NCBI RefSeq assembly: GCF_037201965.1
Contig: NZ_CP147518.1
Span: 3,589,001 to 3,653,000, forward strand
Origin: Spirosoma sp. SC4-14
GTDB lineage: Bacteria > Bacteroidota > Bacteroidia > Cytophagales > Spirosomataceae
DNA: 64,000 nt
Direction: 5' to 3'
Under the pieces are notes generated by a model. The model was not told the origin of the DNA. It ran no database searches and saw nothing but the letters and a program-made list of their open reading frames with translations. A program made the translations under genes and the position numbers. Of this stretch, positions 44,709 through 54,087 are shown piece after piece. Numbering within the stretch: position 1 is the stretch's first letter; each line of letters starts with the position of its first letter.

Positions 44709-47267
44709 ATGAGTAAGCCTGCATATTATTTTTCACTGCTTGGGGTCGGGCTTTTTTTGCTGGTTAGTTTTAAATCGAAACTCGGAACCCTGCTGGACGA
44801 TGGGCCATCTCCTGCTCATTCTCCAACCGAAGAACTAGCGACATTTCAGATCGAACCGGGCCTGAAAGTTCAACTGGTAGCCGCCGAACCAATGGTTCAG
44901 GAACCAATAGTGATGACATTTGACGCAGATGGACGACTCTGGGTGGTTGAGATGCGTGGCTTTATGCCCAACGTCGAAGGCGAAGGCGAGAACCAGCCTG
45001 TTGGCCGGGTGTCGATCCTGGAAGATACCAATGGCGACGGGCAGATGGATGTCAGTAAAATCTACATCGATAGTCTGGTTATGCCACGTGCCATTGCCCT
45101 CATTCCGGGGGGCGCCCTCATTGCCGAAAACGGTGCCTTGTGGCTAACCAAAGACACCAATGGCGATCTGAAAGCCGATTCGAAAACCCTGATCGATCCG
45201 GATTATGCAAAAAATGGCCTGCCCGAGCATGCTCCTAATGGTCTCTGGCGGAGTATGGACAACTGGTATTATAATGCCAAATCACGCTTTCGCTATCGAC
45301 CGGTTAATGGAAAGTGGCAGCGGGATTCGACGGAGTTTCGGGGGCAGTGGGGCATTAGCCACGATGATAAAGGCCATCTGTACTACAACTACAACTGGTC
45401 GCAGTTGCACGCCGATCTGGTTCCTCCCAATTATTTGTCCCGTAATAAAAACCATAAGCCTACAACTGGTATCGACTATGGTGTAACCCTCGATCGGCGC
45501 GTTTACCCGATCCGGCCAACGCCCGCCGTAAATAGGGGATATATTCCCGGAACACTCGACAAAGAGGGGCGCCTGCTCGAATTTACGGCCGCCTGTTCAC
45601 CGCTGTATTATCGGGGAGCGGCCCTACCTAAGGAGTTTTATGGAAATGCCTTTGTGTGTGAACCATCGGGCAATTTGATCAAACGCAACGTCGTGGAAGA
45701 AAAGGGATTGTTGCTCACAGCCCATGATCCTCATCCGGGCAGGGAATTTATGGCGTCTACCGACGAGCGCTTTCGTCCGGTTTACCTGGCAACCGGCCCC
45801 GATGGGTCGTTGTATGTAGCCGATATGTATAGAGGATTGATTCAGCATGGCGCTTATGTAACTCCCTATCTGAAAGAGCAGACGCTGTCGCGCAAGCTTG
45901 ACAAACCGATCCATTGTGGCCGAATCTGGCGGATTGTCCCGGAAAATGGAAAACTACCTGCTCCCAAAAAGCTTTCGGCAGTTGCGTCTGCCGACCTGGT
46001 GGCAACCTTATCGAACCCCGACGGCTGGTATCGCGACATGGCACAGCGGCTGCTGGTTGAGCGGAATGATCAATCGGTTGCACCAGCCCTAACCGCACTG
46101 GCGCAGACGGGACCAGATGAACTGAGCCGTTTTCATGCACTCTGGACACTGGATGGATTGAAGTTGAGCAGCCCAACGGTTCTGCTACGGCTAGTTGCCG
46201 ACGTTGATCCGTTGGTTCGTACAACCGCATTACGCCTACTTGAACCGTTTGCCCGAACGGATAAAATGGTTCGGACAAAACTGGAAACTGTTTTGCTGAA
46301 AGAATGGGAGAAAGCACCCATCGATCAGGTACTTCAGATCGCGCTATCGGCCAATGCGCTTTCGCCGAATGTCTCGCACCAACTGTTGGCCGGTATTCTG
46401 GAACGCTATGGCGATTCGCCATTAATTCGGGATGCCGTGATGAGTAGTCTGGAGCATCAGGAGTATGCATTTTTGCAGAAACTGATGAAGACCCCCAGTT
46501 GGCAGGCGCACGATCCGTCGAAAGAAATATTTATTGAAACACTGGCTACGTCGGTGGTTCGTAATCGGAAGCCGACCGAGCTGGCGGCTTTACTTGCCGC
46601 CCTCGATACGAAAAACGGATCATTAGGCTGGCAGGAAAAAGCGGCCCTGACGGGAATGTCCATTGGTGGGTCAATTGGTAAAGCAAAACCCATTAAACTA
46701 GCCGCAGCGCCCGCCATCCTGACCCGGTCGTCGGCTAAGGTCGATCCTTCCCGGCTGTCGGCACTGGTTTCCATGTTTGAATGGCCCGGTCATGTGGTTG
46801 CGAAAAATGCTGTAGTGAAGAAAAGTTTGCTGAGTGAAGACGACCAGAAACTCTTTGCGCAGGGACGGCAACTCTACCTGAGTACCTGCGCTGGCTGCCA
46901 CGGTACCGATGGCGGTGGCCTTAACCGGTTTGCACCCACACTGATTGGTTCTGACTGGGTTGTGGGCGACGAAAAACGACTGGCGCTGATTCTTTTGCAC
47001 GGAATGGAAGGGCCAGTGCAGGTTGCAGGAAAGCTGTACGATGTGCCGGATGTGTTGCCCGTGATGCCCGCCCACTCGACAATGGACGATGCGTCGTTGA
47101 CGGCTATTCTGACCTATATCCGCAATGAATGGGGCAATCAGGCCGGACCGATGGGAAGACGGGTTGTGGGTATGACCCGGGTTACGTCGCAGGGGCGTGT
47201 AGTGCCCTGGACAGCTAAAGAATTAAACAAATACATCCTCGAAGCCAGCGCGGCCAGTGGAAAGTAA
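44709..47267 (+). CDS. PVC-type beta-propeller, HEAT-repeat and cytochrome c protein (membrane-bound dehydrogenase)
   Basis: 852 residues. After a signal-anchor (about 1-22), residues ~45-420 form a glucose/sorbosone-dehydrogenase-like propeller (VQEPIVMTFDADGRLWVVEMRGFMPN, GPDGSLYVADMYRGLIQHG). Residues ~430-650 are HEAT-like repeats, and the C-terminal ~120 are a class I cytochrome c with STCAGCHGTDG as heme site. Family members oxidise sugars in the periplasm and pass electrons to heme. It opens a rightward sugar-catabolism run followed by an isomerase, an SDR and an MFS carrier. Confidence 0.9.
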   Translation: MSKPAYYFSLLGVGLFLLVSFKSKLGTLLDDGPSPAHSPTEELATFQIEPGLKVQLVAAEPMVQEPIVMTFDADGRLWVVEMRGFMPNVEGEGENQPVGRVSILEDTNGDGQMDVSKIYIDSLVMPRAIALIPGGALIAENGALWLTKDTNGDLKADSKTLIDPDYAKNGLPEHAPNGLWRSMDNWYYNAKSRFRYRPVNGKWQRDSTEFRGQWGISHDDKGHLYYNYNWSQLHADLVPPNYLSRNKNHKPTTGIDYGVTLDRRVYPIRPTPAVNRGYIPGTLDKEGRLLEFTAACSPLYYRGAALPKEFYGNAFVCEPSGNLIKRNVVEEKGLLLTAHDPHPGREFMASTDERFRPVYLATGPDGSLYVADMYRGLIQHGAYVTPYLKEQTLSRKLDKPIHCGRIWRIVPENGKLPAPKKLSAVASADLVATLSNPDGWYRDMAQRLLVERNDQSVAPALTALAQTGPDELSRFHALWTLDGLKLSSPTVLLRLVADVDPLVRTTALRLLEPFARTDKMVRTKLETVLLKEWEKAPIDQVLQIALSANALSPNVSHQLLAGILERYGDSPLIRDAVMSSLEHQEYAFLQKLMKTPSWQAHDPSKEIFIETLATSVVRNRKPTELAALLAALDTKNGSLGWQEKAALTGMSIGGSIGKAKPIKLAAAPAILTRSSAKVDPSRLSALVSMFEWPGHVVAKNAVVKKSLLSEDDQKLFAQGRQLYLSTCAGCHGTDGGGLNRFAPTLIGSDWVVGDEKRLALILLHGMEGPVQVAGKLYDVPDVLPVMPAHSTMDDASLTAILTYIRNEWGNQAGPMGRRVVGMTRVTSQGRVVPWTAKELNKYILEASAASGK

Positions 47268-47285
47268 AGAAGTTTATAGTCTGCC

Positions 47286-47335
47286 GTTTATGGTTGTTCT
47301 GCCCATCGGGCCCCTTATGCGAAGCAACCGTAAAC
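47286..47335. repeat. Snap-back repeat, GTTTACGGTTGCTC family (copy d)
   Basis: GTTTATGGTTGTT (47286-47298) pairs with AGCAACCGTAAAC (47323-47335) with G-T and mismatch positions. It lies between the cytochrome gene and the isomerase gene. Confidence 0.55.
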
Positions 47336-47371
47336 CGAGTACCGAAAACCGATCACTGTAATCTCTCCCCC

Positions 47372-48430
47372 ATGTATAGACGTGAATTTTTGCAGAAAAC
47401 AGCCGCTGGAGCAATGGTGCTGACGTGGCCTCAGGTGCCTTCATTTGCAAAGGAGGCAGGAATGGGTATTGTGGTGCATTCGTATTGGAGCCGCTGGAAT
47501 TCTAAAACACCCAGTAAGAATTATCCCGCTTTTACGAATGCCATCGACTTGCTCGATCACTGCCATCAGATCGGTGCTGGTGGGGCGCAGGTCATCATCA
47601 GCGACTGGACTCCTGATTATGCCCGACAAGTGCGGGCTAAACGGGAGCAACTCGGCTTATATCTGGAAGGGTCGATGGGGTTACCAAAGAAACCGGAAGA
47701 CGTAGCCAAATTTGAACAGACCGTCAAAAATGCAAAAGATGCTGGCGTTAACGTCATTCGAACCGTTTGCTCGGGCGGTCGGCGCTATGAAGCGTATCAT
47801 TCGCCCGAAGCGTTTCGGGAGTTGACAAAAAATGCGTTGGCTACATTGCGGCTGGTTGAACCAGTTATGCGGAAGCATCAGGTTAAACTGGCGGTTGAAA
47901 ATCACAAGGATTGGCGGGCAAGGGAGATGGCTGCGCTGATTAAGGAAATCAATAGCGAATGGGTTGGCATTACACTTGATTTTGGCAATAGCATTGCGTT
48001 GCTGGAAGATCCGATGGAGGTGGCACAAACACTGGCTCCGTATGTGTTTACAACCCATATCAAAGATATGGCGGTAGAGGAGTATCCCGATGGTTTTCTG
48101 CTGTCGGAAGTGCCGCTGGGGGAGGGAATCCTCGATTTACCAGCCATGATAGCCCTTTGCCGGAAACATAATCCGGCGGTAACTTTCAATCTGGAAATGA
48201 TTACCCGCGATCCGCTCGAAATACCCTGTCTGAAAAAAGAATACTGGGAAACATTTGAAACGGTGCCTGGGTCTGATCTGGCCCGAACGCTTCGAATGGT
48301 TCGGGGCCATAAATCGAAAAAGGGATTACCGCGAGTAGCTCAGCTAACGGCCGAAGATCGACTGGCCGCCGAAGAAGGAAATATTGTTGCCTGTCTGACG
48401 TATAGCAAAGATCGCATGGGCCTGAAATAA
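47372..48430 (+). CDS. Exported sugar phosphate isomerase/epimerase family protein (TIM barrel)
   Basis: 352 residues from the ATG at 47372 (MYRREFLQK). The RREFLQKTAAGAMVL start is a twin-arginine-like signal, so the protein is likely exported folded. The AP-endonuclease-2/xylose-isomerase-like barrel has metal ligands in LAVENHKDWR, GITLDFGNS, TTHIKDM and FNLEMITRDP. It would isomerise or epimerise a sugar, or act as a related lyase. It follows the propeller-cytochrome gene; the same catabolic job is likely. Confidence 0.87.
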   Translation: MYRREFLQKTAAGAMVLTWPQVPSFAKEAGMGIVVHSYWSRWNSKTPSKNYPAFTNAIDLLDHCHQIGAGGAQVIISDWTPDYARQVRAKREQLGLYLEGSMGLPKKPEDVAKFEQTVKNAKDAGVNVIRTVCSGGRRYEAYHSPEAFRELTKNALATLRLVEPVMRKHQVKLAVENHKDWRAREMAALIKEINSEWVGITLDFGNSIALLEDPMEVAQTLAPYVFTTHIKDMAVEEYPDGFLLSEVPLGEGILDLPAMIALCRKHNPAVTFNLEMITRDPLEIPCLKKEYWETFETVPGSDLARTLRMVRGHKSKKGLPRVAQLTAEDRLAAEEGNIVACLTYSKDRMGLK

Positions 48431-48502
48431 AGCAGTCTTGCCGGCATATTCTCCGCACTGCTGGCTACTGTCTGAAATAGCGTATAACAACCTGATTTTT
48501 AC

Positions 48503-49288
48503 ATGCAAAAGGAAACACTTCCCGGAATTAAACAATTTGACTTGACTGGTAGAATGGCCATCGTAACCGGTGGCTCTAAAGGCTTAGGCCTGGCAATGGC
48601 AGCGGGCCTGGCGTCGGCAGGAGCTAATCTGATGCTCGTGAATCGAAATGCCGACGAAGGGGCTAGAGCGGCCGAAGAACTGGCTCGCGATTTTGGCGTA
48701 CGTGCCACGTCGTTTAGTGCCGACATTACTAACCTTGCCGATACGGAAGCAATGGCGAAGGCCGCTTTGGATACGTTTGGTCAAATTGATATTCTGATCA
48801 ATAGTGCCGGAATCAACATTCGGGGGGCTATCGACGAAGTAACGCCCGATGATTTTAACAACGTTTTTAATGTGAATGTCAACGGTACATGGCTGGCATC
48901 GAGGGCGGTAGTGCCTCACATGAAACAACGGGGACGGGGCAGTATTATCAACCTTGCCAGCACGCTCGGTCTGGTTGGATTGGCCAATCGTACGCCCTAT
49001 ACGGCCAGCAAAGGGGCCATTGTGAACATGACCCGTGCTTTGGCAATTGAACTGGCTCCCTTCAATATTAACGTAAATGCCATCTGTCCCGGCCCATTTC
49101 TGACCGAGATGAACGCCCCCATTGCCGACACACCCGAAGCGAAAAACTTTGTGGTGGGTGCCACCGTACTGGGGCGCTGGGGTTTACTGCGCGAAATTCA
49201 GGGCGCTGCCATCTTCCTGGCCAGCGATGCCGCCAGCTATATGGTGGGTTCGATGCTCACGGTCGATGGTGGCTGGACAGCCCGCTAA
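48503..49288 (+). CDS. SDR-family oxidoreductase (gluconate 5-dehydrogenase/KduD-like)
   Basis: 261 residues. TGGSKGLGLAMA binds NAD(P), NSAGINIRG is the structural motif, and YTASKGA supplies the catalytic Tyr/Lys with Ser in NLASTLG. FDLTGRMAIVTGG at the N-terminus is the pattern of gluconate 5-dehydrogenase and 2-dehydro-3-deoxygluconate dehydrogenases. It is 51 bases before an MFS sugar-acid-type carrier, supporting a role with a sugar acid. Confidence 0.9.
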   Translation: MQKETLPGIKQFDLTGRMAIVTGGSKGLGLAMAAGLASAGANLMLVNRNADEGARAAEELARDFGVRATSFSADITNLADTEAMAKAALDTFGQIDILINSAGINIRGAIDEVTPDDFNNVFNVNVNGTWLASRAVVPHMKQRGRGSIINLASTLGLVGLANRTPYTASKGAIVNMTRALAIELAPFNINVNAICPGPFLTEMNAPIADTPEAKNFVVGATVLGRWGLLREIQGAAIFLASDAASYMVGSMLTVDGGWTAR

Positions 49289-49339
49289 ACCAAATCTACC
49301 TGGCCGACTAATTTTTGATCTAAATCAATCCCTCAACCC

Positions 49340-50653
49340 ATGGAACAACCACGTACGAAGGTTCGCTACGGAATGCTGGCGCTTGTCTTCATCAACGTCG
49401 TCATCAACTACCTGGATCGAAGCAATATTTCGGTGGCCGGGGCTACCCTAAGTAAAGATTTAGCGTTGTCGTCGGTTGAATTGGGGCTTATTTTTTCGGC
49501 CTTTGGCTGGACCTATGCCATTCTGCAAATTCCTGGCGGACTCATTGCCGACCGATTCGGCCCACGGGTCTTATATGCCTTTTGCCTGATGACCTGGTCG
49601 CTGGCAACACTGGCACAGGGGTTTGTTCGTGGTTTTGCCGGTTTGTTTTCCCTGCGTTTAGCAACCGGGGCTTTCGAAGCTCCTTCGTATCCAATCAACA
49701 ACCGGATTGTAACGAGCTGGTTTCCCGATCATGAGCGGGCATCGGCCATTGCTATGTATGTATCGGGACAGTTTATTGGGCTGGCGTTTCTGACCCCGGT
49801 GCTGGTGACGGTGCAATATTATGCAGGCTGGAAAGGGTTGTTTATCGGGACCGGTGTGATTGGTTTGCTGTGGGGCATTATCTGGTATTTATTTTATCGC
49901 GACCCGCTCGACCATGCCCGGGTAAATCAGGCCGAATTGACATACATCGAAGAAGGTGGAGGGCTCTTCAGAGGAAAAAAAAATGAGCCTGGGCAACCAT
50001 CGACCTGGAGCCTCAGCAACCTGCGGCAGGTTTTTTCAAGCCGTACGCTTTGGGGGGTATATATTGGCCAATTTGCGGTTAATGCTACACTCTGGTTTTT
50101 CCTGACCTGGTTTCCAACGTATCTGGTAACCTATCGTGGCCTGGATTTTATTAAATCGGGTTATCTGGCTTCAGTACCGTTTCTGGCGGCTTGCGCAGGA
50201 CTTCTGCTTTCGGGTTTTATTTCAGACTCGCTGGTTAAAAAAGGCAGATCGGTAGGAATGGCGCGTAAAACGCCAATCATTATTGGGCTTTTGTTATCGG
50301 TAAGTATCATTGGTGCCAACTATACCAATGATACGGCCCTGATTATCTTCTTTATGGCCTTAGCCTTTTTTGGATCAGGAATGGCCCTGATTTCGTGGGT
50401 CTTCGTGTCAATATTATCGCCCAAACACCTGATTGGGCTTACGGGGGGCGTATTTAATTTCATGGGTAATCTGGCCTCGATTGTTGTTCCTATTGTAATT
50501 GGCTATCTGGCCAAAGGGGGCAACTTTCAGCCTGCGCTAGTGTTCATTGGTGCATTGGGTTTTGTAGGTGCCTGCTCCTATATTTTTCTGGTTGGAAAAA
50601 TAGAGCGCGTTGTGGTTCGGGAAGATCAGCGAGCCAGCCAGCTAACCAACTAA
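49340..50653 (+). CDS. MFS transporter, anion:cation symporter (sugar-acid type)
   Basis: 437 residues with 12 transmembrane helices. YLDRSNISVAG in helix 1 and the signature AIAMYVSGQFIGLAFLTPV match the ACS family of hexuronate, galactonate and glucarate carriers. DRFGPR in the loop between helices 2 and 3 is the MFS motif A. It probably imports the sugar acid used by the upstream SDR. Last gene of the rightward catabolic run. Confidence 0.92.
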   Translation: MEQPRTKVRYGMLALVFINVVINYLDRSNISVAGATLSKDLALSSVELGLIFSAFGWTYAILQIPGGLIADRFGPRVLYAFCLMTWSLATLAQGFVRGFAGLFSLRLATGAFEAPSYPINNRIVTSWFPDHERASAIAMYVSGQFIGLAFLTPVLVTVQYYAGWKGLFIGTGVIGLLWGIIWYLFYRDPLDHARVNQAELTYIEEGGGLFRGKKNEPGQPSTWSLSNLRQVFSSRTLWGVYIGQFAVNATLWFFLTWFPTYLVTYRGLDFIKSGYLASVPFLAACAGLLLSGFISDSLVKKGRSVGMARKTPIIIGLLLSVSIIGANYTNDTALIIFFMALAFFGSGMALISWVFVSILSPKHLIGLTGGVFNFMGNLASIVVPIVIGYLAKGGNFQPALVFIGALGFVGACSYIFLVGKIERVVVREDQRASQLTN

Positions 50654-50664
50654 GCAGGCTTTGT

Positions 50665-51399
50665 TTATCCTGCCTGCCCCAGAAAATACAGCAGTGCCAG
50701 TAACCCAATTAGCAAACCGGTCCAGAATAGGGTGGCTCTCCATTCCGGTGCTGGACCGGTTTTTAATACGACAAATCCGAGTGGTACCAGTGCAACGCAC
50801 AAACCCGATGTAGCCAGAATTGAAAAAGGTGTGCTGCCTTTCAACACACCAAGCATTAGGGCCGACATGAGTCCGAGGGACAGCGAACGGAAGAGTGATA
50901 ATGTTCCTGATACATAAGCACCAATTGCCAGAATGATCCAGCCGAATAAAATTGTTCCTGAAAGAACAGATACGATATGAAAAGCACCGTAGGATTCGGC
51001 CACGGCTTTGGTTGCCTGTTGCAAATTTTGACTCTTAACCAACTGAAAAGCCAGATGGTTGATTCCGTAGTGAAATGTACGGGCAAACAAACCCAGCATT
51101 ACGAAGGTGCAACCCCAGGTTGCCCAGGCTGGTTTTGTTCGACCAATCAGATGAGCCAACGTAAGAATGGCGGGCCAGAGCAGAATAGTCCCGGCTAGAA
51201 ATAAGCTGTACGCAGTCTGAATCAGCAGCGGATATTGGGCAAAGGCAGCCAGTTGCTGAGGAAAGAAAAAGTTGAATTGCACGCGGAGAATTTCGGCCCC
51301 TAACAGCAGCAGTGGCGCAATCAGTAACGAAAATCCACCTACCCAGCGACCTGGAAACCAATAGGGGTTTGGCACGATCAGTTCTGTTTGAGATACCAT
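50665..51399 (-). CDS. Hypothetical multi-pass membrane protein
   Basis: 244 residues with about seven transmembrane helices (for example GGFSLLIAPLLLLGAEI, AYSLFLAGTILLWPAILTLA, VSVLSGTILFGWIILAIGAY, LFWTGLLIGLLALLYFLG) and no recognised family. It lacks obvious catalytic residues. It is preceded by a palindrome and, further upstream on the same strand, an AraC regulator, suggesting it is that regulator's target. Confidence 0.75.
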   Translation of the reverse strand: MVSQTELIVPNPYWFPGRWVGGFSLLIAPLLLLGAEILRVQFNFFFPQQLAAFAQYPLLIQTAYSLFLAGTILLWPAILTLAHLIGRTKPAWATWGCTFVMLGLFARTFHYGINHLAFQLVKSQNLQQATKAVAESYGAFHIVSVLSGTILFGWIILAIGAYVSGTLSLFRSLSLGLMSALMLGVLKGSTPFSILATSGLCVALVPLGFVVLKTGPAPEWRATLFWTGLLIGLLALLYFLGQAG

Positions 51400-51410
51400 A
51401 TTCTAAGATA

Positions 51411-51440
51411 TTTGTATTGCAAGGTATCATGCAATACAAA
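51411..51440 (-). promoter_or_regulatory. Palindromic operator candidate before the membrane protein gene
   Basis: TTTGTATTGCA (51411-51421) and TGCAATACAAA (51430-51440) are an exact 11-bp inverted repeat with an 8-base spacer, starting 11 bases before the ATG at 51399. The symmetry, spacing and position fit a repressor operator better than a terminator, since there is no T-run. Confidence 0.5.
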
Positions 51441-51581
51441 TTACATAAATGGGCGAATTTGACTGCCAGCGGTTAGGCATAGGTGAAGACACGGTTAAAC
51501 AGAGCAACCCGTTGTCTTTTCATTAGACTCGTGAGCGCAGGCTGCTGTGAACACAACATTGCACGAGTCCTGAGTATGTCG

Positions 51582-52511
51582 TCAGGACCGGAAGGCTGCT
51601 GGGGAGAGTGAAGTCTGTTTTCGGAAAAAATTGGAAAAATGCGCTATCTCTTCAAATCCCAGGCAATAGGCTATCTCTGAAATGCTCCAGTCCGTTTGTT
51701 TCAGTAAAATTTTCGACTCCTGAATCAGGCGACTGCTAATCAGGCTGGTTGTTGTTTTGCCCGTATTTTCTTTCAACACTTTGTTCAGATGGTTCACGTG
51801 TATTGACAGGCGATCGGCATAATCTTTAGCAGAGCGAAGGGCTAATTTTTGGTTGGGCGATTCGATGGGGAACTGTCGCTCCAGTAGTTCGATAAACAGA
51901 GAGGTGACACGGGCCGACGCGGTATGGGTTGGATACAAAGCCGTTGCGGGTTGTAGTTTTTGGCCGTAATGAATCAGTTCGAGCACATAAGTTCGCAATA
52001 GATCGTATTTATAGGCATAGTCCGATGCAAGCTCACGGTGCATCTTCTGAAAAAGCTGCGTGAGTTCGGTTGCTAACTCGTCTGTTAACTGGAAAACAGG
52101 GTAGCCTCCGGCTTTGAAAATAGGCAACTCGTCGAGTACGACTCCACTTTTGGATGGAACCAGAAACTCGTCGGTAAAAATGCAGAAATGCCCGGTCTGG
52201 TCCATATCCTGGGGCAGGTAGTGATAAGGAACTTTAGGTGTGGCAAACAAAAGCCCATTTTTTTCAATGTCGATAACCTTATCGGCATATTCGGCGCGGT
52301 TTCGGCCGATCATCAGACTTATTTTGTAATAGGATCTTCGGTTGTAGGGCATCAGAGGCTTTCCTTTGGCTTTCTGCAATAGCTCGGTCATGCTGAAGAC
52401 ATTGAAATGCCCTATTTCTTTATTGATACCATCGGGTAAGATAGATCGTAGTTCACCATCAACGGTACCCGACAATTGCTTATAAAACTGTTCGACCGAA
52501 GTTGTTTCCAT
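51582..52511 (-). CDS. AraC-family transcriptional regulator
   Basis: 309 residues. The C-terminal ~100 form the double helix-turn-helix (LSIHVNHLNKVLKENTGKTTTSLI and WSISEIAYCLGFEEIAHFSNFFRKQTSLSPAAFR). The N-terminal ~190 are a cupin-like sensor (KGKPLMPYNRRSYYKISLMIG). It probably senses a small ligand and activates a nearby gene. The membrane protein downstream, with its palindrome, is the best candidate. Confidence 0.92.
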   Translation of the reverse strand: METTSVEQFYKQLSGTVDGELRSILPDGINKEIGHFNVFSMTELLQKAKGKPLMPYNRRSYYKISLMIGRNRAEYADKVIDIEKNGLLFATPKVPYHYLPQDMDQTGHFCIFTDEFLVPSKSGVVLDELPIFKAGGYPVFQLTDELATELTQLFQKMHRELASDYAYKYDLLRTYVLELIHYGQKLQPATALYPTHTASARVTSLFIELLERQFPIESPNQKLALRSAKDYADRLSIHVNHLNKVLKENTGKTTTSLISSRLIQESKILLKQTDWSISEIAYCLGFEEIAHFSNFFRKQTSLSPAAFRS

Positions 52512-52831
52512 ACGTAGCTGGTGTTTACGACATTCGAAAGGGCGAAGTTGGAAAGAGGAGCAGTAGCCATTTTTTCGGCCCGGTATGCTGCCCGCTCTTT
52601 GCGAAAGTACTGACTAAAAACAAAAAAGCCAGTCTGCTTTTTCAGGCATTCTGGCTTTTGATTTCCACTAGGGGTTGCAGAGAGCGAGGAACCTCAATAT
52701 AAGTAAAATATAGTCGCAATCGGCCATTGTGAGTCGTAAAAGCACTTTTTGAGGCAAAATCTATCTTGATAGCGGCTGGGAGTATTTAAACTATATTATA
52801 TTCGTGGCAACTATTGAGCAACCAGTTGACC
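52512..52831. other. Intergenic region at the left edge of the prophage
   Basis: 320 bases between the AraC gene and the integrase, divergent. It holds a terminator at 52624-52659 and, right of it, AT-rich sequence. No tRNA or tmRNA end was found, so the attachment site cannot be placed; it should lie between about 52660 and 52830. Confidence 0.4.
52624..52659 (-). terminator. Intrinsic terminator (minus strand) stranded at the element boundary
   Basis: AAAAGCCAG (52624-52632) and CTGGCTTTT (52651-52659) form a stem with a further TGC/GCA pair. On the minus strand it is followed by a T-run (TTTTTTGTTTTTAG). No minus-strand gene lies immediately to the right to be ended by it. Confidence 0.6.
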
Positions 52832-54085
52832 ATGTCCGCTTCCGTCAAAATTATTCTCCACAGCAAGAAATATACTGATGGCACACATGCCGTAATGCTC
52901 CAATGTAAAGTCGTGTCGGCATCGGGTACTATCTGGAAACGTCGAACACTTTGCAAAGTAAAGGCAAATCAATTTGATAAATCGACATGCCGAATCATTA
53001 AGCATCCTAATCTTATCGTATTGAATGTGCGGATTGCCGACGCATTCACCCTGGCAGAAAAAAAGCTACACACAGCCTTATTGGAAGGGCGCAAAATTGA
53101 CCCTGAACAGATTATTGCTGAAGAAGTGGTTGTTTCCAATCCAGGGGCTTCCCTGCTGGCCAGTTGCCGAAAGTATATTGAACGTTGTATGCACAAAGGT
53201 CAGATTCATACGGCCGAAAAGTACAGCAGCCATATGAATAAGCTAGCTGAATACCTGGGTAAGGATCGGTTCGGCAATCAGATCGATGTGCATATGGACG
53301 ATATTGATGAAGACTGGGTATTGGCCTGGTCGATTTGGCTCCGTTCCCATGGAAGCAAATCAGACAACACGCTTCACCGACGCATGGCTTTTTTGAATAC
53401 CCTGTTTAACGATGCCCGTAAGCGGGGCTTCACCAAAGCGGACCCAATGGCTTTTCTTGAGTTCAAAGAGGCTAAGGTTCGTAAACCTAAACTAACGCAG
53501 GAACAATTAAGAGCGCTGGAGGAGCTGCCCCTGGAGGGTAGGAAAGCCGACGCTCGGAACACCTTCATGCTTCAGTTCTATGCTTATGGCAGCCGGATCA
53601 GCGACGCGCTGACGTGGAAAAAGGAAGATATTCGGAAAGAGGGCGATAGCTGGTATCTACACTACACTAGTATGAAAACCGGAGATCTGATCGATGTACG
53701 GCTCAGTGAAAAAGCCCGGGTATTAATCGACCATTACTTACGAACCGTGCCTGGCAAATTTTTATTACCCTGGCTGGCGAAGTTTGAAGAGATACCGGGT
53801 AAATCGGCACTGGAGAATAAAGCCCGGTTGATTGCTCAGATTGAAAGCAAAACCCAGATGATTAATGTGCTACTAAAGGAAATAGCCGAACAAGCGGGTA
53901 TTCCAGTCAATCTGACAACGCACATTGCCCGGCATAGCTTTGCGACGCTAGCCGATAAGATGATCAGCGATAAGCGTAAGATCAGTGCTGCATTAGGCCA
54001 TAGTAAGTTCTCAACAACTGAGGTATATCTAGCCGACCTACGGCAGTCAGACGTAAACGACGCGATGGATGAGCTATGGAAATAA
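52832..54085 (+). CDS. Tyrosine recombinase / phage integrase
   Basis: 417 residues from the ATG at 52832. An N-terminal arm-binding-like domain, a SAM-like core-binding domain (about 110-210) and the catalytic domain are present. The catalytic set is R255 (YGSRISDAL), K282 in SMKTG, H364-x-x-R367 (HIARHSF), H390 (LGHSKFS) and Tyr399 (TTEVYLAD). It integrates and excises the element. It is the first gene of the element, facing inward, with a terminator right after. Confidence 0.95.
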   Translation: MSASVKIILHSKKYTDGTHAVMLQCKVVSASGTIWKRRTLCKVKANQFDKSTCRIIKHPNLIVLNVRIADAFTLAEKKLHTALLEGRKIDPEQIIAEEVVVSNPGASLLASCRKYIERCMHKGQIHTAEKYSSHMNKLAEYLGKDRFGNQIDVHMDDIDEDWVLAWSIWLRSHGSKSDNTLHRRMAFLNTLFNDARKRGFTKADPMAFLEFKEAKVRKPKLTQEQLRALEELPLEGRKADARNTFMLQFYAYGSRISDALTWKKEDIRKEGDSWYLHYTSMKTGDLIDVRLSEKARVLIDHYLRTVPGKFLLPWLAKFEEIPGKSALENKARLIAQIESKTQMINVLLKEIAEQAGIPVNLTTHIARHSFATLADKMISDKRKISAALGHSKFSTTEVYLADLRQSDVNDAMDELWK

Positions 54086-54087
54086 AA

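Noticed and set aside
52660..52832. tRNA 3' end as attachment site
   Set aside because: No T-arm GGTTCGA or acceptor-like segment was found in the gap, so no tRNA-based attB can be claimed.
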